Shown in pieces: positions 1 through 7,985 of a DNA stretch of 64,000 bases. The notes below the pieces were generated by a model, which was given only the letters and a program-made list of their open reading frames with translations, did not search any database and was not told where the DNA came from. Made by a program: the position numbers and the translations under genes. This stretch comes from Gordonia insulae (GTDB lineage Bacteria > Actinomycetota > Actinomycetes > Mycobacteriales > Mycobacteriaceae): assembly GCF_003855095.1 (NCBI RefSeq), contig NZ_CP033972.1, forward strand, positions 4,588,001 to 4,652,000, in the 5' to 3' direction. The first letter of the stretch is position 1; every line of letters starts with the position of its first letter.

Positions 1-66
1 CGCTCGCTTCGCTCCCGGCGCCGGTGGTCTTGGGCCCGCTCGCTGCGCTCCTGATTCCTCGGACGG
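1..66. other. non-coding left edge with a 15-bp near-direct repeat
   Basis: No gene is visible. CGCTCGCTTCGCTCC at 1-15 recurs with one mismatch at 37-51 (CGCTCGCTGCGCTCC). Such GC-rich repeats are common between genes in high-GC actinomycetes. It may be the 3' flank of the dehydrogenase gene or of a gene outside the window. Confidence 0.4.
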
Positions 67-1116
67 TCACGGACGGACCGCGACCTTGAGCGCCTCGCGG
101 GCATCCATCGCCGAGTACGCCTTGGGCGTCTCGTCGAGGGTCATCGTCCGATCGAACACCCTGCCCGGCACGACGCTGCCGTCGAGCACCGCGGGGAGGA
201 GTTGGTCGATGTAGGACCGGACCGGTGCGGGTCCGCCGGTCAGGGTGACGTTGGGACCGAAGAGCGAGCCGAAGCCGACCGGTGCCTCGTCGTACTGCGG
301 GACACCCACCCGGCTGATGACGCCGCCGGCACGGACGGCGCCGAGCGCCTGGTCGTAGGCCGGTCGATGCCCGACGGCCTCCAAGACGATGTGGCTGCCG
401 AGCCCACCGGTCAGGTCGCGGACCTGCTCGATGCCTTCATCGCCACGGGCCGCGACGACGTCGGTGGCGCCGAACTCGCGCCCGAGGTCGGTCCGCACCT
501 GGTGACGGCCCATCAGGATGATCTGCCCGGCGCCGAGCTGGCGGGCCGACAGGACAGCGAGCAGGCCGACAGCACCGTCGCCGATCACCGTGACCGTGCT
601 GCCGGTGGTCACGCCGCCGCGCACAGCGGCGTGCCAGCCGGTGCCGTACACGTCGGAGAGAGTGAGCAGTGAGGCCAGCAATGCGTCGTCGGCGGTCTCG
701 TCGATCGGTGCCTTCACCAGGGTCCCGTCGGCGAGTGGGACACGAACCGCTTCGGCCTGGGCGCCGGCCGTACCCAGCTCGGCGTCGCTCCAGAAGCCGC
801 CGTGCAGGCAGGATGTCTGCAGCCCGGCGCGGCAGAACTCGCACGTCCCGCACGAAACGGCGAACGGTGAGATGACGAAGTCCCCCACGCCCAGTGTTGT
901 GACGTCGGCGCCGACGGCCTCGACGACGCCGATGAACTCGTGGCCCATCGGCGAACCGCCCGGGGTGGCCGGCATGGAGTGGTAGGGGTGGAGGTCGCTG
1001 CCGCAGACGCAGGCGCGGACCACCCGCACCAGAGCGTCGGTCGGCTGCTGAATGCTCGGATCGGGTACGTCGACGACGCGGACGTCGCCCGCGCCGTACA
1101 TGTAAGTCGCTTTCAT
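67..1116 (-). CDS. zinc-dependent alcohol dehydrogenase (MDR superfamily)
   Basis: A 349-residue medium-chain dehydrogenase that probably oxidises an alcohol with NAD(P). The N-terminal GroES-like half has the catalytic-zinc pattern (CGSDLHPYH, then GHEFIGVVEAVG) and a four-cysteine structural-zinc loop (CGTCEFCRAGLQTSC). A Rossmann half follows, with VTVIGDGAVGLLAVLSARQLGA. The start at 1116 (MKATYMYGAG) matches the family N-terminus; upstream in-frame codons would add about 176 unrelated residues. It is divergent from the XRE regulator at 1219, with an inverted repeat between them, so that regulator is the likely controller. The substrate is unknown. Confidence 0.9.
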   Translation of the reverse strand: MKATYMYGAGDVRVVDVPDPSIQQPTDALVRVVRACVCGSDLHPYHSMPATPGGSPMGHEFIGVVEAVGADVTTLGVGDFVISPFAVSCGTCEFCRAGLQTSCLHGGFWSDAELGTAGAQAEAVRVPLADGTLVKAPIDETADDALLASLLTLSDVYGTGWHAAVRGGVTTGSTVTVIGDGAVGLLAVLSARQLGAGQIILMGRHQVRTDLGREFGATDVVAARGDEGIEQVRDLTGGLGSHIVLEAVGHRPAYDQALGAVRAGGVISRVGVPQYDEAPVGFGSLFGPNVTLTGGPAPVRSYIDQLLPAVLDGSVVPGRVFDRTMTLDETPKAYSAMDAREALKVAVRP

Positions 1117-1167
1117 GACACCCAGTCGACCGCGATCACGCGAGCGCGGGGAGTCACCATCGTTCCG

Positions 1168-1182
1168 GGTACTGCCAGTACC
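1168..1182. promoter_or_regulatory. inverted repeat in the ADH/XRE divergent promoter
   Basis: GGTACTGCCAGTACC has two perfect 7-bp arms around a central C. It lies between the divergent starts at 1116 and 1219 and is a candidate operator for the XRE protein, controlling both genes. Confidence 0.5.
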
Positions 1183-1218
1183 TCCCTGGCCTGCGGCATC
1201 GTGCCTACCCTGGCATAC

Positions 1219-2112
1219 ATGGGTACCACCGACCTGCGCACTCAGATCCGCGAGTTCCTGAGCTCGCGGCGCGCACGCATCACCCCCGATCAGGCGGGGC
1301 TGCCGGCCTACGGCAGCAACCGTCGCGTCAAGGGACTGCGCCGTGAGGAGGTGGCGATGCTCGCCGGGGTCTCGGTCGACTACTACGTCCGGATGGAACG
1401 CGGCAGTCTGGCAGGTGCGTCGGACAGCGTGCTCGCCTCGCTCGCCGACGCCCTGCAGCTCGACGAAGCCGAACGTGATCACCTTTATGCACTTGCCCGG
1501 CAGTCGCAGACCGGTGCGGGGACGCGTCGTGCGCGGACTCCCGCCTCCACGGTTCGCCCGGCCATTCAGCAGGTACTCGACGCCATCTCCGACGCGCCGG
1601 CCTGGGTGCGCAACGGACGTCACGACATCGTCGCGATGAATCAACTTGCGCGCGCACTCTATTCACCCGTGCTCGCCGACCCTCGGCGCCCCGCCAACAC
1701 GACTCGTTTCGTGTACCTCCAGCCGGAGGAGGCGGAGGCGTTCTTCGTCGACTATGACCAGATCGCGAGAGATGCGGCCGCGATGCTCCGGCTCGAGGCC
1801 GGGCGAAACCCGAACGACAAGGCCCTGATCCAACTCGTCGGTGAGTTGTCCACGCGCAGTGAACTCTTCCGACAACGGTGGGCATCGCAGGACGTCCGGT
1901 TCCATCGCAGCGGACGCAAGCGGCTCAACCATCCGATCGTCGGGCAACTCGACCTCGACTTCGAGGGAATGGAACTGCCGTCAGAACCCGGCCTGTACCT
2001 GAACATCTATACCGCCGCGGCCGGCACACCCACAGCCGACGGCCTCACATTGCTGGCGTCCTGGGCGGCCAGTCAGGACCAGATCGACACCGAACATCAC
2101 GCGGTCGGGTGA
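1219..2112 (+). CDS. XRE-family regulator with MmyB-like ligand-binding domain
   Basis: A 297-residue transcription factor. The N-terminal helix-turn-helix covers residues 1-75 (VKGLRREEVAMLAGVSVDYY, a pattern typical of this family). The C-terminal half (AWVRNGRHDIVAMNQLARAL onward) matches the MmyB-like PAS-type sensor that binds small hydrophobic ligands in related proteins. The start at 1219 (MGTTDLRTQIREFL) begins the helix-turn-helix directly. Divergent orientation from the alcohol dehydrogenase suggests it controls that gene. Its 3' end overlaps the convergent TetR gene by 16 bp. Confidence 0.88.
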   Translation: MGTTDLRTQIREFLSSRRARITPDQAGLPAYGSNRRVKGLRREEVAMLAGVSVDYYVRMERGSLAGASDSVLASLADALQLDEAERDHLYALARQSQTGAGTRRARTPASTVRPAIQQVLDAISDAPAWVRNGRHDIVAMNQLARALYSPVLADPRRPANTTRFVYLQPEEAEAFFVDYDQIARDAAAMLRLEAGRNPNDKALIQLVGELSTRSELFRQRWASQDVRFHRSGRKRLNHPIVGQLDLDFEGMELPSEPGLYLNIYTAAAGTPTADGLTLLASWAASQDQIDTEHHAVG

Positions 2113-2699
2113 GGCCAGCGCTCGGTGATCAACTCGGTCATCTCGTCCACCCAGGTGTCGTCGAGGGCCGCGTCGTGGCGGATGAGGATGCGAAAGATCG
2201 CGGTGCCTGCGACGACTTCGGCAAGCATGGGTAGTTGGTCATCGTCGCGGCGGCCCTGACCGAATCGGGATTCGAAAGCGGTCAGGTTGCCGGCCAATCT
2301 CGCGATCATCATCGTGTGGACCTGGGGATCGGCGACGGTGTCGGCGATCAGACCCGGTAGTGCCAACCGGACTTCGGGGCTGTCGAACATCGCGCGCACT
2401 GTCTCGACGAGTGCCCGGATGTCTTCGCGCACATCACCGGACCCGTCCGGCGCGGGAATCGACTCGGCCGACAGCACCGCTTCGTGGACGAGTTGCGCTT
2501 TGCCGGACCATCGCCGGTAGATCGCGGCCGTGGTGGTCCCGGCGCGGGCGGCGATCGCCGACAGCGACAGAGCCGAGTAGCCCGTCTCGACGATCAACTC
2601 TCGGGTGGCCGAGATGATCGCGGCATCGATGCGGCCGTCACGGGGCCGCCCCGGCGACGGGGTGGACCTATTGCCATCGTCGGGGCTTTCTGCTGTCAT
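2097..2699 (-). CDS. TetR/AcrR-family regulator
   Basis: A 200-residue repressor-type protein. The N-terminal TetR helix-turn-helix is clear (SALSLSAIAARAGTTTAAIY, then RRWSGKAQLVHEAV). The rest is a helical ligand and dimerisation domain (ALVETVRAMFDSPEVRLALP). The start at 2699 (MTAESPDDGN) is preferred over 2798, which would run across the divergent promoter. It faces the operon beginning at 2750, and a palindrome at 2717-2736 lies between them, so autoregulation and control of 2750-7255 are likely. Confidence 0.9.
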   Translation of the reverse strand: MTAESPDDGNRSTPSPGRPRDGRIDAAIISATRELIVETGYSALSLSAIAARAGTTTAAIYRRWSGKAQLVHEAVLSAESIPAPDGSGDVREDIRALVETVRAMFDSPEVRLALPGLIADTVADPQVHTMMIARLAGNLTAFESRFGQGRRDDDQLPMLAEVVAGTAIFRILIRHDAALDDTWVDEMTELITERWPHPTA

Positions 2700-2716
2700 G
2701 AGGTCATCGTAATACC

Positions 2717-2736
2717 AATACAGCATGCATCGTATT
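2717..2736. promoter_or_regulatory. candidate TetR operator
   Basis: AATACAGCATGCATCGTATT has perfect 5-bp outer arms (AATAC/GTATT) around an inner GCATGC. It lies in the 50 bp between the divergent starts at 2699 and 2750, where TetR proteins typically bind. Confidence 0.45.
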
Positions 2737-2749
2737 TGAGGGAGAGTCT

Positions 2750-3865
2750 GTGAAGCTGAGCCCGCTCGACGAGTATCCGATTCATCAGACGCCGGCACCG
2801 GTGAGTTGGCCGGCGACCTCGGATCGGAACTTCTACGACCGGTCGTACTTCAACGTGCTCGATCGGGGCGGTCGTTTCATGGCGCTCACCGGAATCGGCT
2901 ACTACCCGCGCCTGGGCGTCAAGGACGCATACTTCGTGGTCCGTCGCGGCGACACCCAGACCGCGGTGCACCTGAGCGACGCCATCGACGACGACCGCCT
3001 GCACCAGCACGTCAACGGCTACCGTCTCGACGTCGTCGAACCGTTGCAGGAGATGCACCTGACCCTGGCCGAGACCGAGGGCATCTCCGCCGACCTGACC
3101 TGGCGTGGGCTGTTCCCCGCATCCCTCGAGCAGCCGCACCACATGGTGACCGAGCGTCGGGTGACGTTGCAGGCGAGCCGCTTTGCGCAGGTCGGGACAT
3201 GGCAGGGCTGGATCGACGTCGACGGCGAGCGGCTGAACGTCGATCATGACACCAGTGTGGCGAGCCGAGATCGATCCTGGGGAATCCGGCCGGTCGGCGA
3301 CGCGGAACCGGCCGGCCGGCCGGATACGTCATTCCGCGGTATGTGGTGGCTGTACCTGCCACTGGCCTTCGACGACTATCAACTGTTCCTGATCCTGCAG
3401 GAGGATCCGGACGGCCGCCGCAGCCTCTACGACTGCACCCGCCGCTGGCGCGACGGCCGCGTCGAACAATTGGACGGGGTACGGGTCACCATCCACTACA
3501 CGCCCGGCACCAGGATCCCCCACGGCGCCCACGTCGAGTTCATGAACCGTGCGGGCGATCGGATTCAACTCGATGTCGAGTCGAAGCTGTTCGCACCCAT
3601 CGCATTCGGTTCGGGCTACGGAGGTGACTCCTCCTGGGCGCACGGCACCTGGAAGGACGGGGCGTTCACCGAACGCGTCACATTCGATCTCACCGACCCC
3701 GAGGTCATGGCCCGAGCGCCGTTCAGCCTCATCGACCATGTAGGCACAGCGGTGTGTACCGAACCCGACGGACAGACCCGCGAGGGTGCGGGCCTGTTCG
3801 AGCACGGTGTCATCGGCCCGCACCATCCGTCGGGATTCGCCGACTGGACCGATGTGGCGGGCTAG
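2750..3865 (+). CDS. DUF7064/7065-like conserved protein
   Basis: A 371-residue soluble protein with no signal peptide. It resembles actinobacterial proteins annotated as DUF7064/7065 or hydroxysteroid-associated (RSYFNVLDRGGRFMALTGIG near the start; SVASRDRSWGIRPVGD and RGMWWLYLPLAFDDYQLFLI in the middle). These are beta-rich, lipocalin-like folds often found in lipid or steroid catabolic clusters; no reaction is known. The GTG start follows a GGGAGAG ribosome site. It is first in an operon with the LLM oxidoreductase (10 bp gap) and the dikinase. The family assignment is from recall of motifs and is moderate. Confidence 0.6.
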   Translation: MKLSPLDEYPIHQTPAPVSWPATSDRNFYDRSYFNVLDRGGRFMALTGIGYYPRLGVKDAYFVVRRGDTQTAVHLSDAIDDDRLHQHVNGYRLDVVEPLQEMHLTLAETEGISADLTWRGLFPASLEQPHHMVTERRVTLQASRFAQVGTWQGWIDVDGERLNVDHDTSVASRDRSWGIRPVGDAEPAGRPDTSFRGMWWLYLPLAFDDYQLFLILQEDPDGRRSLYDCTRRWRDGRVEQLDGVRVTIHYTPGTRIPHGAHVEFMNRAGDRIQLDVESKLFAPIAFGSGYGGDSSWAHGTWKDGAFTERVTFDLTDPEVMARAPFSLIDHVGTAVCTEPDGQTREGAGLFEHGVIGPHHPSGFADWTDVAG

Positions 3866-3875
3866 GGGCGACGAC

Positions 3876-4865
3876 ATGAAGATCATGACAGCGCTGTTCA
3901 GTCCCACCGGCGCGGTCGAACGCGCCGCAGCACTCCAGGAAGCCGGCGCCTCCGGGGTGTTCACGTTCGAGGGTCCGCACGATGTGTTCACCCCGCTGGT
4001 GTCGGCGTCGGCGGTCAACGGTCTCGACGTGATGTCCAACGTCGCGATCGCGTTTCCACGCAACCCGATCCAGCTCGCCCATCAGGCCAACGATCTCCAA
4101 CTCCTGTCCGAGGGTCGGTTCATCCTCGGGCTGGGCACGCAGGTGCGCGCGCAGATCGAGAAGCGCTACGGCGCCGAGTTCGACCACCCCGTCGCGCGGA
4201 TGACGGAAATGGTGGGGGCGCTCCGTGCGATCTTCGCTACCTGGAATGACGGTGAACGGCTGGACTTCCGCGGCGAGTACTACCGCCACACCTTGATGAC
4301 GCCGACGTTTGTCCCGGGGCCGAATCCGTACGGGCCGCCGCCGATCTATCTCGGGGCCTTGGGGCCGAGGATGACCCGGGCGACCGCTGAGGTGGCCGAC
4401 GGACTGCTGGTGATGCCGTTCGGTTCGAAGCGGTTTCTACACGAGACGACGCTGCCGTGCGTGCGAGAGGGACTGGCCGCCGCCGGACGGAGTGCCGACG
4501 ACTTCGAGGTGGTGCCCGAGATCATCGTGTCGGTCGACCCCGGCGCCGACACAGACCATACCTCGACCCGAATGCTGTTGGCGTTCTACGGTTCCACGCC
4601 GGCGTATCGACCGGTGCTCGACGCCCACGGTTGGGGTGATCTGCAGCCCGAACTCAACACCATGTCCAAACAGGGACGCTGGCAGGAGATGGCCACCCTC
4701 ATCGACGACGAGATCCTGCACACCATCGCCGCCTGCGGTACCCCGAAGGAGGTGGCCGCACACATCCGTGACCGGGTCGACGGCGTCTCGGACCGGATCT
4801 GCCTGTATCAGCCGGGACCGATCGGTGTCGACGCACTCGCCGAGATCGTCGACGAACTGCGGTGA
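3876..4865 (+). CDS. LLM-class (F420-dependent) oxidoreductase
   Basis: A 329-residue luciferase-like TIM barrel. Family signs are GRFILGLGTQVRAQIEKRYG, a monitored loop with RMTEMVGALRAIF, FRGEYYRHTLMTP, and the phosphate-binding region PPIYLGALGPRMTRATAEVADG. Actinobacterial members mostly use F420 rather than FMN, but the cofactor cannot be settled from sequence. It probably performs hydride transfer on a hydrophobic alcohol or ketone. Its stop overlaps the GTG start of the dikinase (GTGA), so the two are translationally coupled. Confidence 0.82.
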   Translation: MKIMTALFSPTGAVERAAALQEAGASGVFTFEGPHDVFTPLVSASAVNGLDVMSNVAIAFPRNPIQLAHQANDLQLLSEGRFILGLGTQVRAQIEKRYGAEFDHPVARMTEMVGALRAIFATWNDGERLDFRGEYYRHTLMTPTFVPGPNPYGPPPIYLGALGPRMTRATAEVADGLLVMPFGSKRFLHETTLPCVREGLAAAGRSADDFEVVPEIIVSVDPGADTDHTSTRMLLAFYGSTPAYRPVLDAHGWGDLQPELNTMSKQGRWQEMATLIDDEILHTIAACGTPKEVAAHIRDRVDGVSDRICLYQPGPIGVDALAEIVDELR

Positions 4866-7255
4866 TTCCCATGACGCCCAGCACCATCGAACTCGACGAC
4901 GTCACCGACGACCGGTACGGCGGCAAGGCGGCCGGACTCGCCCGACTGCGCCGTCTCGGCCTGCCGGTGCCCGGGGGATTCGTGATCGCCGACGTATCAG
5001 CACCCGGTGCGATCGACGACGCCGCCACCCGGTTCGCCGAGATGATTGCTGCCGGTGCCACTCCGGTGGCGGTGCGGTCCTCGGCAGTCGGGGAAGACGG
5101 CGGCGACCAGTCCTTTGCCGGGCAATACGACACGGTCCTCGACGTGGGCTCCGCCGACGACTTTGCCGCCGCCGTGCGCACATGCGCTGCCTCGGTGCAC
5201 TCCCGACGGGCCGCGTCCTACCGCGACGAACCCGCAGCCGTCATGCATGTGGTGGTTCAGCAGATGGTCGATGCTCGGGCCGCCGGAGTGGTGTTCACCG
5301 CCGATCCCACCACCGGCCGGCGCGACCTCATGGTGATCGACGCCGTCGCCGGACTCGGTGAGGCCCTGGTGGACGGGACCGCCTCACCCGATCACCTCAT
5401 CCTGGATGCGAGCGGCGCCCTGGTGGTGAACGAGGTCACCTCGCCACCGGTTCTGTCGCCAGAGGACCTCGCGGACATCCGATCCGGCGCCCAGCGGGCT
5501 GCCCGCCATTGGGGCAGGCCCATGGATCTCGAATGGGCGATCGACCGAGCCGGCAAGCTGTGGTGGCTGCAGGCCCGCCCGATCACGACGCTGCCCGGCG
5601 ATCTCAACGAGATGGATTCGCCGGTCGCCGGCGCCGACCATGTGTATACGCGTTGCAACATCGGCGAGATGATGCCGGGGGCATTCTGTCCACTGACCGC
5701 GTCGGTGTCCGGCTACGCCATCGACTACGCGATGCAGATGACACAGGTGGTGGCCCGCGCCCAGACCGGCTACGAGACACCGTGGTTGCAGGTCGGCTAC
5801 TTCTACGGCCACATGTTCCTGAACCTCACCGAGGGCACCGGACTGAGCTCAGGGATCCTGGGCAACTCCCTGGAGCAGTTCTCCATGTCTATCTGCGGGC
5901 GGGTGATCGACGAGCTGACACCCAAACCGCCGCAACCATTCCACCGGAAACTGGTCAACACGGTAAGGCTCACCACGCACGCGCTGTCGGTGGGTCCGAA
6001 GGTCCGGCGTCTGGACGAACAGATCGCCGGGTTCCGGATACCGACCGGTGACGATCCGCGAGTAGTGCTGCAGCAGTTGGAATCCGGCGTCGAGCTTTAC
6101 TGCGACGTGACGTTGACTCACGTGCGGTCGTCGTCCCGCGCCGCGGTGGCGGCCAACGTTCTCGAGAGCGTGCTGACCCGTCAGGCGATCAAGGACGGGC
6201 GCGGTGAAGACGACGGTCGTGCCGAGGCGACTCGGCTCATGGCCGGCGCCAGCGACGTCGAGAGCGCGCTCATGCTCGAAGAACTCGACGCAGTGGTGCG
6301 CTCCATCTCAGCCGACTCCGCGGCCACCGAGGCGTTTCTCTCGGCGACTGCGGAGGACGCGGTCGCCGAGTTACGGGTGACCGACAGCGTGAGCGGTATC
6401 GCGTTGCAGCGGTTCTTGTCTCGTCATGGTCATCGCGGCTACCGCGAGCTGTGCATGCGGGATCCATCGTGGGCCGAGGACCCCGCAGGTCTGGGTGCCA
6501 TGATGCAGGTCATGGTGCGCTCCGCGCTCGATCGGCCCGGCCGCGCACCGGTGCAGACCGAGGTCACACTGCCCGGGTCCGCGACCATCCGCCGGCTGGC
6601 CGGATTGGCACAGCGTGGCGCGCGTGGACGCGAAGAGACGAAATCGAAGATGGCGCTGATGGCGCACCGGCTCAAGCGGGGCTACCGCCACCTCGGCCAG
6701 ATTCTCGCCGACGAAGGTCGTCTGCCCGATGCCGATCTGGTGTTCTTCTTCGACCGTGCGGAACTGGGTCGAGTCGTCGGTGCCGAGGATGTTGCCGATC
6801 TCGTGCACCATGCGCTGGCGCGGCGAGAAGGGTTGGCATTCCAGGCGGCCCTCGAGTTCGACGACGTTTCGGTGGGGCGGCCGACGCCCCGCGTGACGCT
6901 GCCGCAGCTCGGGGCCACCGGCGATCAGATCGTCGGACGCCCGGCCAGTAGGGGCGTGGTGGAAGGCGTGGTACGAGTGGCGAAATCGATTGTCGATGCG
7001 CGTGATGTGCGGCGTGGGGAGATCCTGGTCGCGCCGGTCACAGACGTCGGCTGGACGCCGTACTTCACGGTCATCGCGGCACTCGTCACCGACATCGGCA
7101 GCTCGGTGTCCCACGGGGCTGTCGTGGCGCGCGAGTACGGCTTGCCCTGCGTGGTCAACACCCTGGTGGCGACCCGGGTCCTCCAGACCGGCGACCGCGT
7201 ACGGGTGGACGGGGATCGAGGTCTGGTCACGCGGTTGGATCCGGTCGTGGGTTAG
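4862..7255 (+). CDS. PEP-utilising dikinase-like enzyme (PEP synthase / rifampin phosphotransferase superfamily)
   Basis: A 797-residue protein (794 if the ATG at 4871 is used). The N-terminal ATP-grasp domain has RYGGKAAGLARLRRLGLPVP, AVRSSAVGED and the substrate-loop region QSFAGQYDTVLDV. The C-terminal swivelling phosphohistidine domain has SSVSHGAVVAREYGLPCVV with the catalytic His. The two-domain layout without a TIM-barrel PEP domain matches rifampin phosphotransferase and phenylphosphate-synthase-like proteins, which phosphorylate a hydroxyl group using ATP. In an operon with an LLM oxidoreductase, it may phosphorylate a catabolic alcohol. That role is inference; antibiotic inactivation is the alternative. 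Confidence 0.8.
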   Translation: MIPMTPSTIELDDVTDDRYGGKAAGLARLRRLGLPVPGGFVIADVSAPGAIDDAATRFAEMIAAGATPVAVRSSAVGEDGGDQSFAGQYDTVLDVGSADDFAAAVRTCAASVHSRRAASYRDEPAAVMHVVVQQMVDARAAGVVFTADPTTGRRDLMVIDAVAGLGEALVDGTASPDHLILDASGALVVNEVTSPPVLSPEDLADIRSGAQRAARHWGRPMDLEWAIDRAGKLWWLQARPITTLPGDLNEMDSPVAGADHVYTRCNIGEMMPGAFCPLTASVSGYAIDYAMQMTQVVARAQTGYETPWLQVGYFYGHMFLNLTEGTGLSSGILGNSLEQFSMSICGRVIDELTPKPPQPFHRKLVNTVRLTTHALSVGPKVRRLDEQIAGFRIPTGDDPRVVLQQLESGVELYCDVTLTHVRSSSRAAVAANVLESVLTRQAIKDGRGEDDGRAEATRLMAGASDVESALMLEELDAVVRSISADSAATEAFLSATAEDAVAELRVTDSVSGIALQRFLSRHGHRGYRELCMRDPSWAEDPAGLGAMMQVMVRSALDRPGRAPVQTEVTLPGSATIRRLAGLAQRGARGREETKSKMALMAHRLKRGYRHLGQILADEGRLPDADLVFFFDRAELGRVVGAEDVADLVHHALARREGLAFQAALEFDDVSVGRPTPRVTLPQLGATGDQIVGRPASRGVVEGVVRVAKSIVDARDVRRGEILVAPVTDVGWTPYFTVIAALVTDIGSSVSHGAVVAREYGLPCVVNTLVATRVLQTGDRVRVDGDRGLVTRLDPVVG

Positions 7256-7266
7256 CTCGCCCGCGT

Positions 7267-7626
7267 TCAGGTGAGCACTGTGAAGAGTCTCGCGATCTTC
7301 CCGTCTTCGATCAGCGCCACGTCGAAGCCCGACGCGATCACGGTGTCGGAGCCGGGCGCGACGACGCTCCACGCCAGGTGGCCCATCCCCGGAACCTGAT
7401 GTATCGGACCGGCTTTGACAAAGTCGAGGCCGTTGAGTGGCCCATCGAGGAGCGCGTCGACCTTGGCGGAGATCTGCTCGTGTCCGGTCACCGTGCCCTC
7501 GGCGTCGGTGAAGACGACATCGGGGGTGTAGGTGCGGGCAATCGCGTCCCGTCGACGATCGTGGTCACGTTCTCCGAACACCTCGAGGAGGTTGGCCTCC
7601 ATCAGGCGGGTGATGTCGTCACTCAT
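7267..7626 (-). CDS. SnoaL/NTF2-like protein
   Basis: A 119-residue single-domain protein with the NTF2-like alpha+beta pattern (ARTYTPDVVFTDAEGTVTG, SGFDVALIEDGKIARLFTVL). Members act as isomerases, dehydratases or small-ligand binders. A strong GGAGGA ribosome site precedes the start at 7626. It is last in the minus-strand run after 7658, the acyl-CoA synthetase and the BVMO. Its stop faces the dikinase stop only 11 bp away. Confidence 0.75.
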   Translation of the reverse strand: MSDDITRLMEANLLEVFGERDHDRRRDAIARTYTPDVVFTDAEGTVTGHEQISAKVDALLDGPLNGLDFVKAGPIHQVPGMGHLAWSVVAPGSDTVIASGFDVALIEDGKIARLFTVLT

Positions 7627-7657
7627 GTGTCCTCCGGTCGGCCGTCTGGAACGCAGG

Positions 7658-7969
7658 CTATCGCAGGTGTTGGGCCTGCGCACTCGCTCCCGCGGATAAT
7701 CGGCTCTTCAGATATAGACAGTCGAACCGCCCGTGGCACTCGGCGAACGACAGCACCTCGTCGAGCTCGGTATTCCAGTGCGGGTCGGAACCCAGCGCGC
7801 GCAACCAGAGGGTGTCGAGATAGACCGCATCTCCGTCGACGAAGCCGATGCTGCGCGCCCGCAGGCGTGCCCCGGTGTCGTCCGGGGAGAGCGAGGTGAC
7901 GACATCGATCCGCCGAAGATCTCTTCTCTCAGTCACTGTGACGGTGCGCGCACTGATGCGGATGACCAT
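7658..7969 (-). CDS. small protein of unknown function
   Basis: A 103-residue protein starting MVIRISARTVTV. It has regular beta-like stretches (GFVDGDAVYLDTLWLRALG) and one Cys pair (ECHGRFDC). No family is recognised. It lies 16 bp downstream of the acyl-CoA synthetase and 31 bp upstream of the NTF2-like gene on the same strand, so it is likely co-transcribed. Third-position GC is consistent with coding. The start at 7969 avoids overlap with the synthetase. Confidence 0.55.
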   Translation of the reverse strand: MVIRISARTVTVTERRDLRRIDVVTSLSPDDTGARLRARSIGFVDGDAVYLDTLWLRALGSDPHWNTELDEVLSFAECHGRFDCLYLKSRLSAGASAQAQHLR

Positions 7970-7985
7970 GTCCCCACCACCCGGT

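Noticed and set aside
4862..7255. Calling the dikinase gene a rifampin-resistance determinant
   Set aside because: Domain content fits, but so do other PEP-utilising phosphotransferases; the operon context is catabolic and no rifampin-associated promoter element was seen.
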